A stretch of DNA of 64,000 bases from Mycolicibacterium pulveris (GCF_010725725.1 NZ_AP022599.1:4526001-4590000); one strand, 5' to 3'. Counted from the stretch's first letter, positions 40,071-53,165 are shown. Program-made: numbers and translations. Notes: generated by a model from the letters alone, not told the origin.

Positions 40071-40077
40071 AGTGCAC

Positions 40078-43800
<3,723 letters not shown>

Positions 43801-43801
43801 G

Positions 43802-44605
43802 TCAGCGGAACGAGTCGGCGTTGGCGCCGGCCCACTCGGCCACCGATTGAGCTGGTGTGCCGGTGAGTTCGGCGACCAGCTGGTTGGCGTGTTGCGGCGC
43901 GTCGAGGCCGGTTTCGATCTGCTCGAGGTACCAGTGCGCGTACTGACCCATCGCGGGCCGCAACGCCGTCTCGGCTTCGGCACGGCCGCAGTGCTCGACC
44001 GTCACGTCGATGCCGACACCCACACCGACCTGCTGCGCGATCTCGGCGCGGGTGAGCGCCGCCGGGCCGGTGATCGGGTAGGACTGCCCGTAGTGTGCGG
44101 GGTCGGGCCTGGCCAACAGCGTCGCGGCGACGCGGGCGATGTCGTCCATGGTGATCGGTGCCTCGACCACCGACGGATACGCCTCGAGGACGGTGCGGGT
44201 CGCCTTGATCTGCTCTGACCAGATCGTGAAGTTGTCGGTGAACTCGCCCGGCCCGAGTTGCGTATTGACGAGCCCGGACGCCGTGATCCTGTCGGCGTGC
44301 TCCTGCCAGTCCCCACTACCCGACAACGCGACGACGTAGCCGACACCGGCCTGTTTGACCAACTCGAGGGTGGCGTCCAGTGTCGCCGGAAGCGGGGCGA
44401 GGTACATCGCCTCCACGCCCTGCAGTGCCGCGGGCAGGGTCGCCGGTTTGCCGAGGTAACCGGTGGCGGCGGACACGCCGTCGGGCAGGTTCGCCTTCGC
44501 CGGGTTTGTGGTCAGCGCGCGGATGTCGTTGCAGCCCAAGTCGATCAGCTGGTCCACGATGCGGCGGCCGATGTTTCCGGTTGCGCCCGTCACGAGAATG
44601 GTCAT
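43802..44605 (-). CDS. NmrA-like NAD(P)-binding protein
   Basis: Atypical SDR of the NmrA/NAD(P)H-azoreductase-like group, 267 aa. Rossmann motif VTGATGNIGRRIV at the N-terminus; the Tyr/Lys pair of classical SDRs is not evident, in line with redox-sensing members, though small reductases are also possible. ATG at 44605 follows a -10 box; a longer frame runs into the divergent HAD gene and is rejected. Divergent from the HAD hydrolase by 40 bp. Confidence 0.85.
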   Translation of the reverse strand: MTILVTGATGNIGRRIVDQLIDLGCNDIRALTTNPAKANLPDGVSAATGYLGKPATLPAALQGVEAMYLAPLPATLDATLELVKQAGVGYVVALSGSGDWQEHADRITASGLVNTQLGPGEFTDNFTIWSEQIKATRTVLEAYPSVVEAPITMDDIARVAATLLARPDPAHYGQSYPITGPAALTRAEIAQQVGVGVGIDVTVEHCGRAEAETALRPAMGQYAHWYLEQIETGLDAPQHANQLVAELTGTPAQSVAEWAGANADSFR

Positions 44606-44612
44606 GGATTTC

Positions 44613-44618
44613 ACGCTA
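44613..44618 (-). promoter_or_regulatory. -10 box of predicted leaderless NmrA-like transcript
   Basis: On the minus strand TAGCGT stands seven bases before the ATG at 44605. Confidence 0.45.
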
Positions 44619-44645
44619 CGCGCCGGCCATGACACAATCGCGAAC

Positions 44646-45329
44646 ATGCAGGCCGTGCTGTTCGATATGGATGGCACCCTCGTCGACTCCGAAAAACTCT
44701 GGGACATCTCGCTGGCCGCGCTCTACACCGAACTCGGTGGCGAGTTGACCGCGGAGGTCAGGGCGTCGCTGGTGGGCAGTTCGGCCGAAGACACCATCCG
44801 CGCCGTGTACGCCGACCTGGCGCTCGACCCCGACCCGGCCGCGATGGCCGAGTCCGACCGCTGGCTGCACGCCTACACCGCCGACCTGTTCGAGGACGGG
44901 CTGCCGTGGTGCGACGGCGCGCGTGAGTTGCTGGAAGCCCTTGCCGCCGAAGAAATTCCGGTGGCCCTGGTCACCAACACCCAACGCATGCTGACCGAAC
45001 GGGCGCTGCACAGCATTGGCAGGCATTACTTTTCGGCAACCGTCTGCGGAGACGAAGTTCGCCGTGGCAAGCCCGCTCCCGACGCATATCAGCGCGCGGC
45101 CACGCTGCTCGGGCTGGCACCGCCGGAGTGCCTTGCGGTCGAGGACTCCGTGACCGGCGCCGCGGCGGCCGAAAGCGCGGGCTGCCCGGTGTTGGTGGTG
45201 CCCAACGACGTCGCGGTGCCCGGCGGGTCAGGGCGCCGACATGCCGGCTCCCTTGCGGGCCTGGACGCCGCGTCGCTGCGAAACGTCTACGCGCAGCTGA
45301 CGGCAGAACTGGGCGAACGCAGCGCCTGA
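44646..45329 (+). CDS. HAD-superfamily hydrolase (beta-phosphoglucomutase/phosphatase-like)
   Basis: Small-molecule phosphatase or phosphomutase of 227 aa, substrate unknown. Motif I DMDGTLVDSE is at residues 7-16, motif II VTNT, motif III Lys in RRGKPAPDAY, motif IV VEDSVTGAAAAESAG. The helical cap between ~17 and 85 is of the C1 type. ATG at 44646; an upstream open frame runs over the NmrA-like gene and is rejected. CACAAT at 44633-44638 may be its -10 box. Confidence 0.9.
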   Translation: MQAVLFDMDGTLVDSEKLWDISLAALYTELGGELTAEVRASLVGSSAEDTIRAVYADLALDPDPAAMAESDRWLHAYTADLFEDGLPWCDGARELLEALAAEEIPVALVTNTQRMLTERALHSIGRHYFSATVCGDEVRRGKPAPDAYQRAATLLGLAPPECLAVEDSVTGAAAAESAGCPVLVVPNDVAVPGGSGRRHAGSLAGLDAASLRNVYAQLTAELGERSA

Positions 45330-45387
45330 CGTACGCCGGAATGATTCAATGTGACTCTCGTCACGCATTCTGCGGAAAGGCGCCCAC

Positions 45388-46902
45388 ATGACCCACGCAC
45401 CCGCCGGCGGAGCCGAATCCGGGGTGGACTACGAGGAAACCGAGCATGCCGGCCGTGTCGTGCGGATCGCCGCGGTGGCAGCGTTGGGCGGGTTGCTGTT
45501 CGGATACGACAGTGCCGTGATCAACGGCGCTGTCGCCGCGATCGAAGACGAGTTCGTCATCGGGGGTCTGGGGCTGGGGTTCGCGGTGGCGTCGGCGTTG
45601 CTCGGCGCGGCGCTCGGCGCGATGACCGCCGGCGGGCTCGCCGACAAGATCGGCCGCTTGGCGGTCATGAAGCTGGCGGCGCTGCTGTTTCTGATCAGTG
45701 CGTTCGGCACCGGTTTGGCGTTCAATTTCATCGGCGGAAACGACGATCACTACCTCGGGCTGCCCAGCGGGGTGTGGATGCTGGTGCTGTTTCGCATCGT
45801 CGGGGGCATCGGGGTCGGCGTCGCCTCGGTGATCGCCCCCATGTACATCGCCGAGACGTCGCCGCCGCGGATCCGGGGCCGGCTCGGCTCCCTGCAGCAG
45901 TTGGCGATCGTCACGGGCATCTTTCTGTCGTTGGCGATCGACTACCTGCTGGCCCATCTGGCAGGCGGGTCCGGGGAAGTGCTGTGGCTCGGCATGGAGG
46001 CCTGGCGCTGGATGTTCCTCATGATGGCGATCCCGGCCGTCGTGTACGGGACGCTGGCGTTCACCATTCCCGAGTCACCGCGTTATCTCGTTGCCAAATA
46101 CCGGATTCCGGAGGCTCGCCGGGTCCTGACCAAGCTGCTCGGGGAGAAGAACCTGGAGCTGACGATCACCCGCATCCAGGAGTCGCTGAAAGCCGACAAA
46201 CCGCCGTCATGGCGAGACCTGCGCAAGCCGACCGGAGGCATCTACGGCATCGTGTGGGTCGGCCTGGCGTTGTCGGTCTTTCAGCAGTTCGTCGGCATCA
46301 ACGTCATCTTCTATTACTCCAACATCCTGTGGGAGGCCGTCGGGTTCGACGAGAGCCAGGCGTTCCTGATCACGGTGATCACGTCGGTCACCAACATCGT
46401 CACCACGCTGATCGCGATCGCGCTCATCGACAGGGTCGGGCGCAGGCCGCTGCTGCTGGTCGGCTCGACGGGCATGGCGCTGACTTTGGGCACGATGGCG
46501 GTGATCTTCGCGACCGCGGGCAGCGAGATCGTCGACGGCAAGGAACAGCCCGTGCTCTCCGGTGCGTCCGGGCCGATCGCGCTGATCGCGGCGAACCTGT
46601 TCGTGGTCTCGTTCGGCATGTCGTGGGGCCCGGTGGTGTGGGTGCTGCTCGGCGAGATGTTCCCGAACCGGATCCGCGCCGCGGCACTCGGGCTGGCCGC
46701 GGCCGGGCAGTGGGTGGCGAACTGGCTGATCACCGTGACGTTCCCGGGCCTGCGCGACGTGTTGGGCGCGGCCTACGGCTTTTACGCGGTGTGCGCCGTG
46801 TTGTCGTTGGTGTTCGTCTTGCGCTGGGTGAAGGAGACCAAGGGGATGCACTTGGAGGACATGCAACGTGACACCCGGCCCCATGAACAGCCCGCCGGCT
46901 AA
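45388..46902 (+). CDS. MFS sugar porter
   Basis: Sugar/H+ symporter, 504 aa, twelve predicted helices with a large central loop. Sugar-porter signatures: [15 protein letters not shown] in helix 1, the R-x-G-G sequence [27 protein letters not shown] before the loop, and [13 protein letters not shown] after it. Substrate (glucose, xylose or similar) cannot be settled. ATG at 45388 follows GGAAAGG. The N-terminal 25 residues are hydrophilic. Stands alone upstream of hisE on the same strand. Confidence 0.92.
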   Translation: MTHAPAGGAESGVDYEETEHAGRVVRIAAVAALGGLLFGYDSAVINGAVAAIEDEFVIGGLGLGFAVASALLGAALGAMTAGGLADKIGRLAVMKLAALLFLISAFGTGLAFNFIGGNDDHYLGLPSGVWMLVLFRIVGGIGVGVASVIAPMYIAETSPPRIRGRLGSLQQLAIVTGIFLSLAIDYLLAHLAGGSGEVLWLGMEAWRWMFLMMAIPAVVYGTLAFTIPESPRYLVAKYRIPEARRVLTKLLGEKNLELTITRIQESLKADKPPSWRDLRKPTGGIYGIVWVGLALSVFQQFVGINVIFYYSNILWEAVGFDESQAFLITVITSVTNIVTTLIAIALIDRVGRRPLLLVGSTGMALTLGTMAVIFATAGSEIVDGKEQPVLSGASGPIALIAANLFVVSFGMSWGPVVWVLLGEMFPNRIRAAALGLAAAGQWVANWLITVTFPGLRDVLGAAYGFYAVCAVLSLVFVLRWVKETKGMHLEDMQRDTRPHEQPAG

Positions 46903-46928
46903 ACCCGCGTGACCGCCGCCGCGCCGGC

Positions 46929-47210
46929 GTGGAACAATCGCGTGCCGTGAAGACCTTCGAAGCCCTGTTCGCCGAACTGTCCGAGCGGGCGCGGACCCGG
47001 CCCGCAGGCAGCGCAACCGTCGCAGCGCTCGACGGCGGCGTACACGGGCTGGGTAAGAAGATCCTCGAAGAGGCCGGCGAGGTGTGGTTGGCCGCCGAAC
47101 ACGAGAGCGACGAGGCCCTGGCCGAGGAGATCAGCCAATTGCTGTATTGGACGCAGGTGTTGATGATCGCGCGTGGGCTCACGCTCGACGACGTCTACGC
47201 GAAGCTGTGA
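46929..47210 (+). CDS. hisE: Phosphoribosyl-ATP pyrophosphatase HisE
   Basis: Second enzyme of histidine synthesis, hydrolysing phosphoribosyl-ATP to phosphoribosyl-AMP. All-alpha MazG-like fold with [18 protein letters not shown] and the [12 protein letters not shown] metal-binding helix. 93 aa from GTG 46929, matching the usual mycobacterial length; a GTG at 46947 is an alternative. Five bases before hisG, or overlapping it if hisG uses its GTG. Confidence 0.93.
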   Translation: MEQSRAVKTFEALFAELSERARTRPAGSATVAALDGGVHGLGKKILEEAGEVWLAAEHESDEALAEEISQLLYWTQVLMIARGLTLDDVYAKL

Positions 47211-47215
47211 CCGAC

Positions 47216-48067
47216 ATGCTGCGCGTCGCGGTACCCAACAAGGGCACGCTTTCAGAACCGGCGTCCGAGATCCTGTCGGAAGCCGGATACCGCCGTCGCA
47301 CCGACTCGAAGGACCTGACCGTCGTCGATCCCGCCAACAATGTCGAGTTCTTCTTCCTTCGGCCCAAGGACATCGCCATCTACGTCGGGTCCGGGGAGCT
47401 GGATTTCGGCATCACCGGGCGCGATCTGGCGGCCGAGTCCGAGGCGCCGGTGCACGAACGCCTGGCGCTGGGTTTCGGGTACTCGACATTCCGCTACGCC
47501 GCACCGGCCGGGCGCACCTGGCGGGTCGAGGATCTCGCGGGCAAGCGGATCGCCACCGCGTTCCCGAATCTGGTCCGAAAAGACTTGGCGGCCAGGGGGA
47601 TTGATGCGACCGTGATCCGGCTGGACGGGGCGGTGGAGATCTCGGTGCAACTCGGGGTCGCCGACGCGATCGCCGACGTGGTGGGTTCGGGCCGGACCCT
47701 GGGCCTGCACAACCTGGTGGCGTTCGGCGAATCGCTGTGCGACTCAGAGGCGGTGCTCATCGAACGCATCGACGCCTCCGACGACAACCGCTCGGCGCGT
47801 GACCAATTGGCCGGGCGCGTGCAGGGCGTGGTGTTCGGCCAGCAGTACCTGATGCTGGACTACGACTGTCCGCGCAGTGCGCTCGACGACGCGATCGCCG
47901 TCACGCCCGGGCTGGAGTCGCCCACCATCGCCCCGCTGGCCGACACCGCGTGGGTGGCCGTGCGGGCACTGGTGCCGCGTCGCGATGTCAACGCCATCAT
48001 GGACGAACTGGGTTCCATCGGCGCGAAGGCGATTCTGGCCTCTGACATCCGGTTCTGCCGCATCTGA
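47216..48067 (+). CDS. hisG: ATP phosphoribosyltransferase HisG (long form)
   Basis: First, feedback-regulated step of histidine synthesis. 283 aa from ATG 47216 ([10 protein letters not shown]), as in M. tuberculosis; GTG 47207 in frame would overlap his[15 protein letters not shown] and the PRPP-binding [20 protein letters not shown] are in the catalytic domains; the final ~75 residues ([14 protein letters not shown]...) form the ACT-like histidine-binding regulatory domain that defines the long form, so no HisZ is needed. Confidence 0.95.
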   Translation: MLRVAVPNKGTLSEPASEILSEAGYRRRTDSKDLTVVDPANNVEFFFLRPKDIAIYVGSGELDFGITGRDLAAESEAPVHERLALGFGYSTFRYAAPAGRTWRVEDLAGKRIATAFPNLVRKDLAARGIDATVIRLDGAVEISVQLGVADAIADVVGSGRTLGLHNLVAFGESLCDSEAVLIERIDASDDNRSARDQLAGRVQGVVFGQQYLMLDYDCPRSALDDAIAVTPGLESPTIAPLADTAWVAVRALVPRRDVNAIMDELGSIGAKAILASDIRFCRI

Positions 48068-48134
48068 TCACCCTGACGGCGCACGTCGGCCGTGTTAGCG
48101 TCCGAATGTCGCTATCACCGGTCGGAGGTCCGAC

Positions 48135-48617
48135 ATGACGCACGCCCTCGTACTCTTGCTCGCCCTGCTGATCGGTGTGATCGCCGGCCTGCGGGCGTTC
48201 ACGGCGCCCGCGATCGTCTCATGGGGCGCCCTGCTGGGCTGGATCGACGTGGGCGACAAGTGGTCTGAGTGGATGGCACATCCGGTCACCGTCACGGTGT
48301 TGACGATCTTCCTTCTGGTGGAGTTGGTGACCGACCAACTGCCGCAGACGCCGAGTCGTAAGACGACACTTCAGTTCCTCACCCGGCTACTCATGGGCGG
48401 CTTCGCCGGCGCGGTCGTCGGCAGCGCGTTCTTCCACACGTTCAGCTCGCTGGGCGCCGGAATCATCGGCGCGGTGCTGGGCACCCTGGCAGGCGCGGCG
48501 GCGCGGGAGCGGTTGGCGTCGCTGCGCAGCGGGCAGGACCGGCCCGGCGCCATCCTCGAGGACGTCGTCGCCGTCGGCGGCGGATTTCTCATCGCCTTCC
48601 TCGTCAGCCTGATCTGA
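48135..48617 (+). CDS. DUF4126 membrane protein (Rv2120c-like)
   Basis: Function unknown; 160 aa with about four hydrophobic segments (LVLLLALLIGVIAGLRAF, VTVLTIFLLVELV, LLMGGFAGAVVGSAFF, VVAVGGGFLIAFLVSLI). ATG at 48135 has ribosome-binding site GGAGG. Lies between hisG and the reductase as in M. tuberculosis. Confidence 0.85.
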   Translation: MTHALVLLLALLIGVIAGLRAFTAPAIVSWGALLGWIDVGDKWSEWMAHPVTVTVLTIFLLVELVTDQLPQTPSRKTTLQFLTRLLMGGFAGAVVGSAFFHTFSSLGAGIIGAVLGTLAGAAARERLASLRSGQDRPGAILEDVVAVGGGFLIAFLVSLI

Positions 48618-48626
48618 GCGCCGGCC

Positions 48627-49997
48627 GTGACAGAGAAGTTCGACGCGATCATCGTCGGTGCCGGTCAAGCGGGGCCGCCGCTGGCGGGCCGGCTGACCGA
48701 GGCCGGGCAGCAGGTCGCGGTGATCGAGCGCAAACTGTTCGGCGGCACCTGCGTCAACTACGGCTGCATCCCCACCAAGACGTTGGTGGCCAGCGCGCAC
48801 GCGGCACACCTGGCGCGGCGCGGGGCGGAATACGGTGTCAGCACAGGCGATGTCACCGTCGACATGCGAAAGGTCAAGGCCCGCAAGGACGCCATCGTCG
48901 ATGATGACCGCCGCGGCGTCGAGGGCTGGCTGGACGGCATGCCCGGATGCACGGTGATCCGGGGCCATGCCCGGTTCGAGAGCCCGCACACCATCCGGGT
49001 CGACGACCGGGTGTTGAAGGCCGACCGGATCTTCCTCAACGTCGGTGGCAGGGCGGTGGCTCCCGACATGCCCGGCCTCTCCGAAATCGACTACATGACC
49101 AACGTCGGCATCCTCGAACTCGCCACCGTGCCGGAACATCTGGTCATCATCGGCGGCAGCTACATCGCGCTGGAGTTCGCGCAGATGTACCGGCGGTTCG
49201 GCGCCGAGGTCACGGTGATCGAGAAGGGACCACGGCTGACCTCACGGGAAGACGAGGACGTCTCGGCCGCCATCAAGGAGATCCTGGAAGCCGAGGGCAT
49301 CGAGGTGGTCGTCGATGCGAACGCGATCCGGTTCACCAAGCACGACAACGGTTTCGAGGTGATACCCCGCGACGGTGCGCAGCCCGTCGCCGGCACCCAC
49401 CTGCTGATGGCGGTGGGTCGGCAGCCCAACACCGACGACCTCGGTCTGGACAGGGCCGGCGTCGAAACCGACGAGCGGGGCTACATCGTGGTCGACGATC
49501 AGCTGCGCACCAACGTCGCCCACATCTGGGCGATGGGGGACTGCAACGGCCGGGGCGCCTTCACGCACACGTCGTACAACGACTTCGAGATCGTGGCGGC
49601 CAACCTGCTCGACGACGATCCGCGCCGGGTCAGCGATCGCGTGCTGACCTATGCGCTCTACATCGATCCGCCGCTGGGCCGGGCCGGTATGACGGTCGAC
49701 CAGGTGCGCCGGTCAGGACGAAAGGCGTTGGTGAGCAAGCGGCCGATGACTCGGGTGGGGCGCGCCGTCGAGAAGGGGGAGACGCAGGGTTTCATGAAGG
49801 TGGTGGTCGACGCCGAAACCGAGAAGATCCTCGGCGCGGCGATCCTGGGCGTCGGCGGCGACGAGGTCATCCACGCGATCCTCGACATCATGACCGCCGA
49901 CGAGCCCTACACCGCGATCTCGCGCACCATGCACATCCACCCCACGGTCAGCGAGTTGGTGCCGACGATGCTGCAGGAGATGACTCCGCTGACGTAG
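48627..49997 (+). CDS. FAD-dependent pyridine nucleotide-disulfide oxidoreductase (mercuric-reductase-like)
   Basis: 456-aa flavoprotein with the redox-active disulfide GGTCVNYGCIPTK (~residues 40-52), an N-terminal FAD Rossmann motif VGAGQAGPPLAG, an NAD(P) motif IIGGSYIALEFAQMYRRFG and the C-terminal dimerisation domain with MHIHPTVSE. Substrate could be mercury(II), a low-molecular disulfide or dihydrolipoyl; the terminal cysteine pair of MerA is missing, so mercury is unlikely. GTG start, nine bases after DUF4126. Its last 50 bp overlap the convergent gene. Confidence 0.9.
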   Translation: MTEKFDAIIVGAGQAGPPLAGRLTEAGQQVAVIERKLFGGTCVNYGCIPTKTLVASAHAAHLARRGAEYGVSTGDVTVDMRKVKARKDAIVDDDRRGVEGWLDGMPGCTVIRGHARFESPHTIRVDDRVLKADRIFLNVGGRAVAPDMPGLSEIDYMTNVGILELATVPEHLVIIGGSYIALEFAQMYRRFGAEVTVIEKGPRLTSREDEDVSAAIKEILEAEGIEVVVDANAIRFTKHDNGFEVIPRDGAQPVAGTHLLMAVGRQPNTDDLGLDRAGVETDERGYIVVDDQLRTNVAHIWAMGDCNGRGAFTHTSYNDFEIVAANLLDDDPRRVSDRVLTYALYIDPPLGRAGMTVDQVRRSGRKALVSKRPMTRVGRAVEKGETQGFMKVVVDAETEKILGAAILGVGGDEVIHAILDIMTADEPYTAISRTMHIHPTVSELVPTMLQEMTPLT

Positions 49998-50595
49998 CCG
50001 AACGTCCGATGTTGAGCTGCCGGGTCACCAGCGCTACCCGCGCCCCGAGGTGACGGCAGGTCTGGATATCGGCGGCGTGAACCCGGTCGGTTCCGGCGTC
50101 CACGTCGGTCTGCGCGCCCGCGCCCAGCCAGAAGCCCAACCGGTTGAGATCGCTTTCGCTGCCGCGTGAACTGTTCCATCCCGGGGGCAGTCCCAGGTTG
50201 ACCCAGTGCATGTGGTGTTGCGCCGCGAACACGGCCAATGACATCAGCGTGCCGAGCTTGTCGCCGGACTTGGCGCCCGAGTTGGTGAAGCCGGCGGCGG
50301 TCTTGTCCCGCCAGGTGCCCTCGACGCAGCGTCGGCCGGTCTTCTCGGCGAACGCCTGGAAACCCGCCGAGACGTTGCCCATGTAGGTCGCGCTGCCGAA
50401 CACGATGCCGTCGGCGCCGTCCAGGACGTCCCAGTCGGTCTCGGTCATCCGGTCGACGGCGATCACCGTGACGTCCGCGCCGACCTCCCGCGCGCCCGCG
50501 GCGACAGCGTCGGCGAGCACCGCGGTGTGCCCGAACCCGGATTGGTAGGCGACCGCCAGCGCGGGCGCTGCGATGTCAGAACCGTTGTGCGTCAT
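49948..50595 (-). CDS. Flavodoxin-fold NAD(P)H:quinone/FMN reductase-like protein
   Basis: 215-aa protein with the flavodoxin phosphate loop YQSGFGHTAVLADAV, GSATYMGNVS (second FMN loop) and KTAAGFTNSGAKSGDK (third loop), as in WrbA-type proteins. Residues ~195-215 (SATSAESSPAASSAP) are low complexity and are encoded by sequence that overlaps the end of the disulfide reductase gene in reverse, so conserved function ends near 195. ATG at 50595, one base from the SRPBCC gene's stop. Confidence 0.88.
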   Translation of the reverse strand: MTHNGSDIAAPALAVAYQSGFGHTAVLADAVAAGAREVGADVTVIAVDRMTETDWDVLDGADGIVFGSATYMGNVSAGFQAFAEKTGRRCVEGTWRDKTAAGFTNSGAKSGDKLGTLMSLAVFAAQHHMHWVNLGLPPGWNSSRGSESDLNRLGFWLGAGAQTDVDAGTDRVHAADIQTCRHLGARVALVTRQLNIGRSATSAESSPAASSAPTR

Positions 50596-50596
50596 G

Positions 50597-51100
50597 TCAG
50601 TCGAACTCCAATCGTGTTGATCCGGTGATCTCTTGACGGCGCGTCATCCAATCCGGCAACGCGTCGCCCGCGAGGTAGGCTTCGAGCCGATCGAGAAACG
50701 CGTGGGTGCCGCTGCGAAATCCCTTGGCATTGCCCACACCCAGGCCGCGGTGGGTGAACCGCAGCAGCGTGCCGTCGCCGTCGGGGATCAGTTCGTAGCG
50801 CACCACGCCGTCCTCGACGATCGGCTGTTTCCATTCGTGCTCGAGGACTCTCGGCGGATCCCACACCAGGATGCGGCCGGTCATCCGCTTACGTTCGGGG
50901 GGTAGCGGCGGGCCGGTGGCGACCATCTCGATCGAGCCGCCTTCGCGTGCATCGATCGTCGTCTCACCGAACCACTGGCGACGCTCGGCCGGGTCGGTGA
51001 TCGCCGACCACACCGCCTCCACCGGGTACGGCAGGCGACGCTCGAACATGAGCACCGCACGGTCGCCGTCGACGGTGAGTTTGCCTTCGCGCGCGGTCAT
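50597..51100 (-). CDS. SRPBCC (AHSA1-type) domain protein
   Basis: START/Bet v 1-like ligand-binding fold, 167 aa (RLPYPVEAVWSAITDPAERRQWFGE, WDPPRVLEHEW, HRGLG). Paired with an ArsR regulator by a 4-bp overlap, a common arrangement in actinobacteria where the SRPBCC protein's ligand is unknown. I use the ATG ending at 51100 rather than an upstream GTG because of the overlap. Confidence 0.88.
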   Translation of the reverse strand: MTAREGKLTVDGDRAVLMFERRLPYPVEAVWSAITDPAERRQWFGETTIDAREGGSIEMVATGPPLPPERKRMTGRILVWDPPRVLEHEWKQPIVEDGVVRYELIPDGDGTLLRFTHRGLGVGNAKGFRSGTHAFLDRLEAYLAGDALPDWMTRRQEITGSTRLEFD

Positions 51101-51414
51101 TTCCGGTCCCCGTGCTTGTCGTGCAGGTGACGCTCCAGGGCATCCAGATGATCGGCCCAGTAGTGCCGATAGCGCTCGATCCACTTGTCGATCGCGACCA
51201 GACCGTCGGCGCGCAGCGCGTAGATCCGGCGCTGCGCGTCGGGGCGAACCTCGACCAACCCGACCTCGCGCAGCACCCGCAGATGCCGGGACACCGTCGG
51301 CTGGGTCAGCTCGGGCAGCGTGGCCACCAGTTCGCCCGCGGTGCGCTCGCCGTCGATGAGCGCATCGAGCAGGGCGCGCCGACTCGGTTCGGCGACCGCT
51401 TCGAAGACGTCCAT
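51097..51414 (-). CDS. ArsR-family transcriptional regulator
   Basis: Winged-helix repressor, 105 aa, no metal-binding cysteines, so probably not a metal sensor. HTH segment TAGELVATLPELTQPTVSRHLRVLREVGLV, wing VRPDAQRRIYAL, and a C-terminal helix (WIERYRHYWADHLDALERHL). Coupled to the SRPBCC gene downstream and preceded by an operator palindrome, which suggests autorepression of this two-gene operon. Confidence 0.93.
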   Translation of the reverse strand: MDVFEAVAEPSRRALLDALIDGERTAGELVATLPELTQPTVSRHLRVLREVGLVEVRPDAQRRIYALRADGLVAIDKWIERYRHYWADHLDALERHLHDKHGDRK

Positions 51415-51425
51415 GCCCGCAAATA

Positions 51426-51462
51426 TTGCATCTTATCTATATAGATGCAAGCGCATATATGC
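51426..51462 (-). promoter_or_regulatory. AT-rich operator region of the arsR-SRPBCC operon
   Basis: TTGCATCT (51426-51433) and AGATGCAA (51443-51450) form perfect 8-bp arms around a 9-base spacer; a second palindrome GCATATATGC lies at 51453-51462. The block is the most AT-rich stretch in this region and covers the position of the arsR promoter, ending at the stop of the thioesterase gene. Confidence 0.65.
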
Positions 51463-52257
51463 TCAGCGGCGCTGCACCAGCAGCGTCTGCGCCGACGTGC
51501 CGATAAAGCCCTGGCGGTCAAAGATTTCCGCGGTGGTCACCCCGATGCTGTCGGGCCCGATCGAGCCGCGGCCACGCAACGCGAAGTCGGTGCCTACCGG
51601 TAACCGGTGCAGATGCACAGCGGTGTCGGTGTTCATGAACACGAACCGTTCGGGGTCGAGCGCCGCCCCGGCCCCGTTGGCCGAATCGACCACCATTGCA
51701 AGCGCCTGCAGATCCGTCATCGGTTCGGAATCCACCAGCGAGACAAGCGGGCTCAGCCAGATCACGCTTCCGGTATCGCCGGTGCCGGGCTGCCTGCGCC
51801 AGCTCACCGTCTCGAGGTAGCCCGGTGCGCCGTGCCAGCCGTGCGGTACGGCCAACGCCTCGCCCTCGACCAGCGGGGGATAGCGGTCGGTGGCAACGTC
51901 GGCGGTGTCGCTGGTGGCCAGCAGCCACGCCGTGACGCGCGCAACCACCCGATAGTCGCCGTCGGGCCGCTGCGCGGACATCTCGGCGACCATCAACGAG
52001 ATCCGCTTACCCGGGCGGTCCACCCAGGCCCGCACCCGCACCCGGGCCACCGGGATCGCACCGAGGATGTCCAGCGTCAGCCGCCCGATGCGCAACCCGG
52101 AATCGCCTGCGAGCGCCTCGATGTGCTTGGTCATCAGCGCCAACGGCGGTGAGCCGTGCTGGATCTCGGCGTCCCAGTTGCTGCGGGTGCCGTCGGTGGA
52201 ATCGAAGATCGCGAACTCGCCGTCGGAGCCGACCCGGCGGTAGTGGCAGTCGATCAC
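51463..52257 (-). CDS. TesB-like acyl-CoA thioesterase family protein
   Basis: 264-aa double hot-dog fold protein (WDAEIQHGSPPLALMTKHIEA in the first, VSLVDSEPMTDLQALAMVVDSANG and HLHRLPVGTDFALRGRGS in the second) expected to hydrolyse acyl-CoA; chain length unknown. GTG at 52257 overlaps the stop of the RecB-like gene by 4 bp, so I choose it over an earlier open frame. Confidence 0.85.
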   Translation of the reverse strand: MIDCHYRRVGSDGEFAIFDSTDGTRSNWDAEIQHGSPPLALMTKHIEALAGDSGLRIGRLTLDILGAIPVARVRVRAWVDRPGKRISLMVAEMSAQRPDGDYRVVARVTAWLLATSDTADVATDRYPPLVEGEALAVPHGWHGAPGYLETVSWRRQPGTGDTGSVIWLSPLVSLVDSEPMTDLQALAMVVDSANGAGAALDPERFVFMNTDTAVHLHRLPVGTDFALRGRGSIGPDSIGVTTAEIFDRQGFIGTSAQTLLVQRR

Positions 52258-53153
52258 GCAGCCGGCTCCGCGCCGCGCAGCACCACTTCGGTTGCTGGGC
52301 CCGCACCTTCGTCCGGCACGCGCGGCCAGCCGGGATACGGCGGCGGCGTGCCGCCGAACACCGGGCAGTGCGCATGGTGGGCGCACCAGTCACACAGCCG
52401 CGACGGGCTGGGCCGGAAATCGCCGCTGGCCCCGGCGGCTTGGATGGCCCGCCAGATCGCCATCAGCGTCTTCTCGAACCGCAGCAGCTCGTCGGTGTCG
52501 GGGGTGTAGTCCAGGATCTGGCCGTCGGCCAGGTACAGCAGCCGCAGTCGGGTGGGCACCACGCCACGTGAGCGCAGCAGCGCCACCGCGTAGAACTTCA
52601 TCTGGAACATGGCCTTGAACTCGGCGGCTGCCCGTGCCTCCGGCGGCGCCTTGCCGGTCTTGTAATCGACCACGCGCAGCTCCCCGGTGGGCGCGACGTC
52701 GATGCGGTCGACGAAACCCCGCAGCAGCGTGCCGTCCTCGAGCTCGACCTCGACTCGCAGTTCGCAGCTCTGCGGGTCGAACCGCCTCGGATCCTCGAGG
52801 CGGTAATAGCCCGACAACAACGCCCGCGCCTCGTCCAGCAGGGTGGGGTCTATCTGCGCGGCCAGCCCGGGCTCGGCCGCCACCAGCTGTTCGGCGGCCG
52901 GGACGACCAGCGTCAGCGCCGTCTCGCGGCCCCGTTCGGCGGCGGGCAGCGCGTAGAGCCGCTCCAGGGCCGCATGCACCACCGAGCCGCGCACCTGCGC
53001 GGGCGAAGGCGGCTCAGGCAACCGGTCGATCGCGCGGAACCGGTACAGCAGCGGGCACTGCTTGAAGTCGGCCGCACGCGACGGTGACAACGCCGGACGC
53101 CGGGCCGTCTGATCCGGCTCGTCCGGCAGGCTGCGCGCCGGCACGTCGGTCAT
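52254..53153 (-). CDS. RecB-family nuclease with iron-sulfur cysteines
   Basis: PD-(D/E)xK nuclease of 299 aa (Rv2119-like). Motifs: QVRGSVVHAAL (H60), GFVDRID (D149), and VVDYKTGK (D163, K165). Four cysteines C33 and C254, C257, C263 (CDWCAHHAHC) follow the AddB/Cas4 pattern of a [4Fe-4S] clasp. A role in DNA repair is inferred from family; no helicase is adjacent. ATG at 53153 follows a -10 box on the minus strand. Confidence 0.9.
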   Translation of the reverse strand: MTDVPARSLPDEPDQTARRPALSPSRAADFKQCPLLYRFRAIDRLPEPPSPAQVRGSVVHAALERLYALPAAERGRETALTLVVPAAEQLVAAEPGLAAQIDPTLLDEARALLSGYYRLEDPRRFDPQSCELRVEVELEDGTLLRGFVDRIDVAPTGELRVVDYKTGKAPPEARAAAEFKAMFQMKFYAVALLRSRGVVPTRLRLLYLADGQILDYTPDTDELLRFEKTLMAIWRAIQAAGASGDFRPSPSRLCDWCAHHAHCPVFGGTPPPYPGWPRVPDEGAGPATEVVLRGAEPAA

Positions 53154-53159
53154 GAGAGC

Positions 53160-53165
53160 AGCCTA
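53160..53165 (-). promoter_or_regulatory. -10 box of predicted leaderless RecB-like transcript
   Basis: On the minus strand TAGGCT stands six bases before the ATG at 53153. Confidence 0.45.

Noticed and set aside
39700..40077. Cobalamin or SAM-IV riboswitch before metH
   Set aside because: No B12-box or SAM-IV core can be seen; the pairings fit the SAH layout instead.
48627..49997. Dedicated mercuric reductase
   Set aside because: The redox disulfide is present but the terminal cysteine pair and any mer genes are missing.
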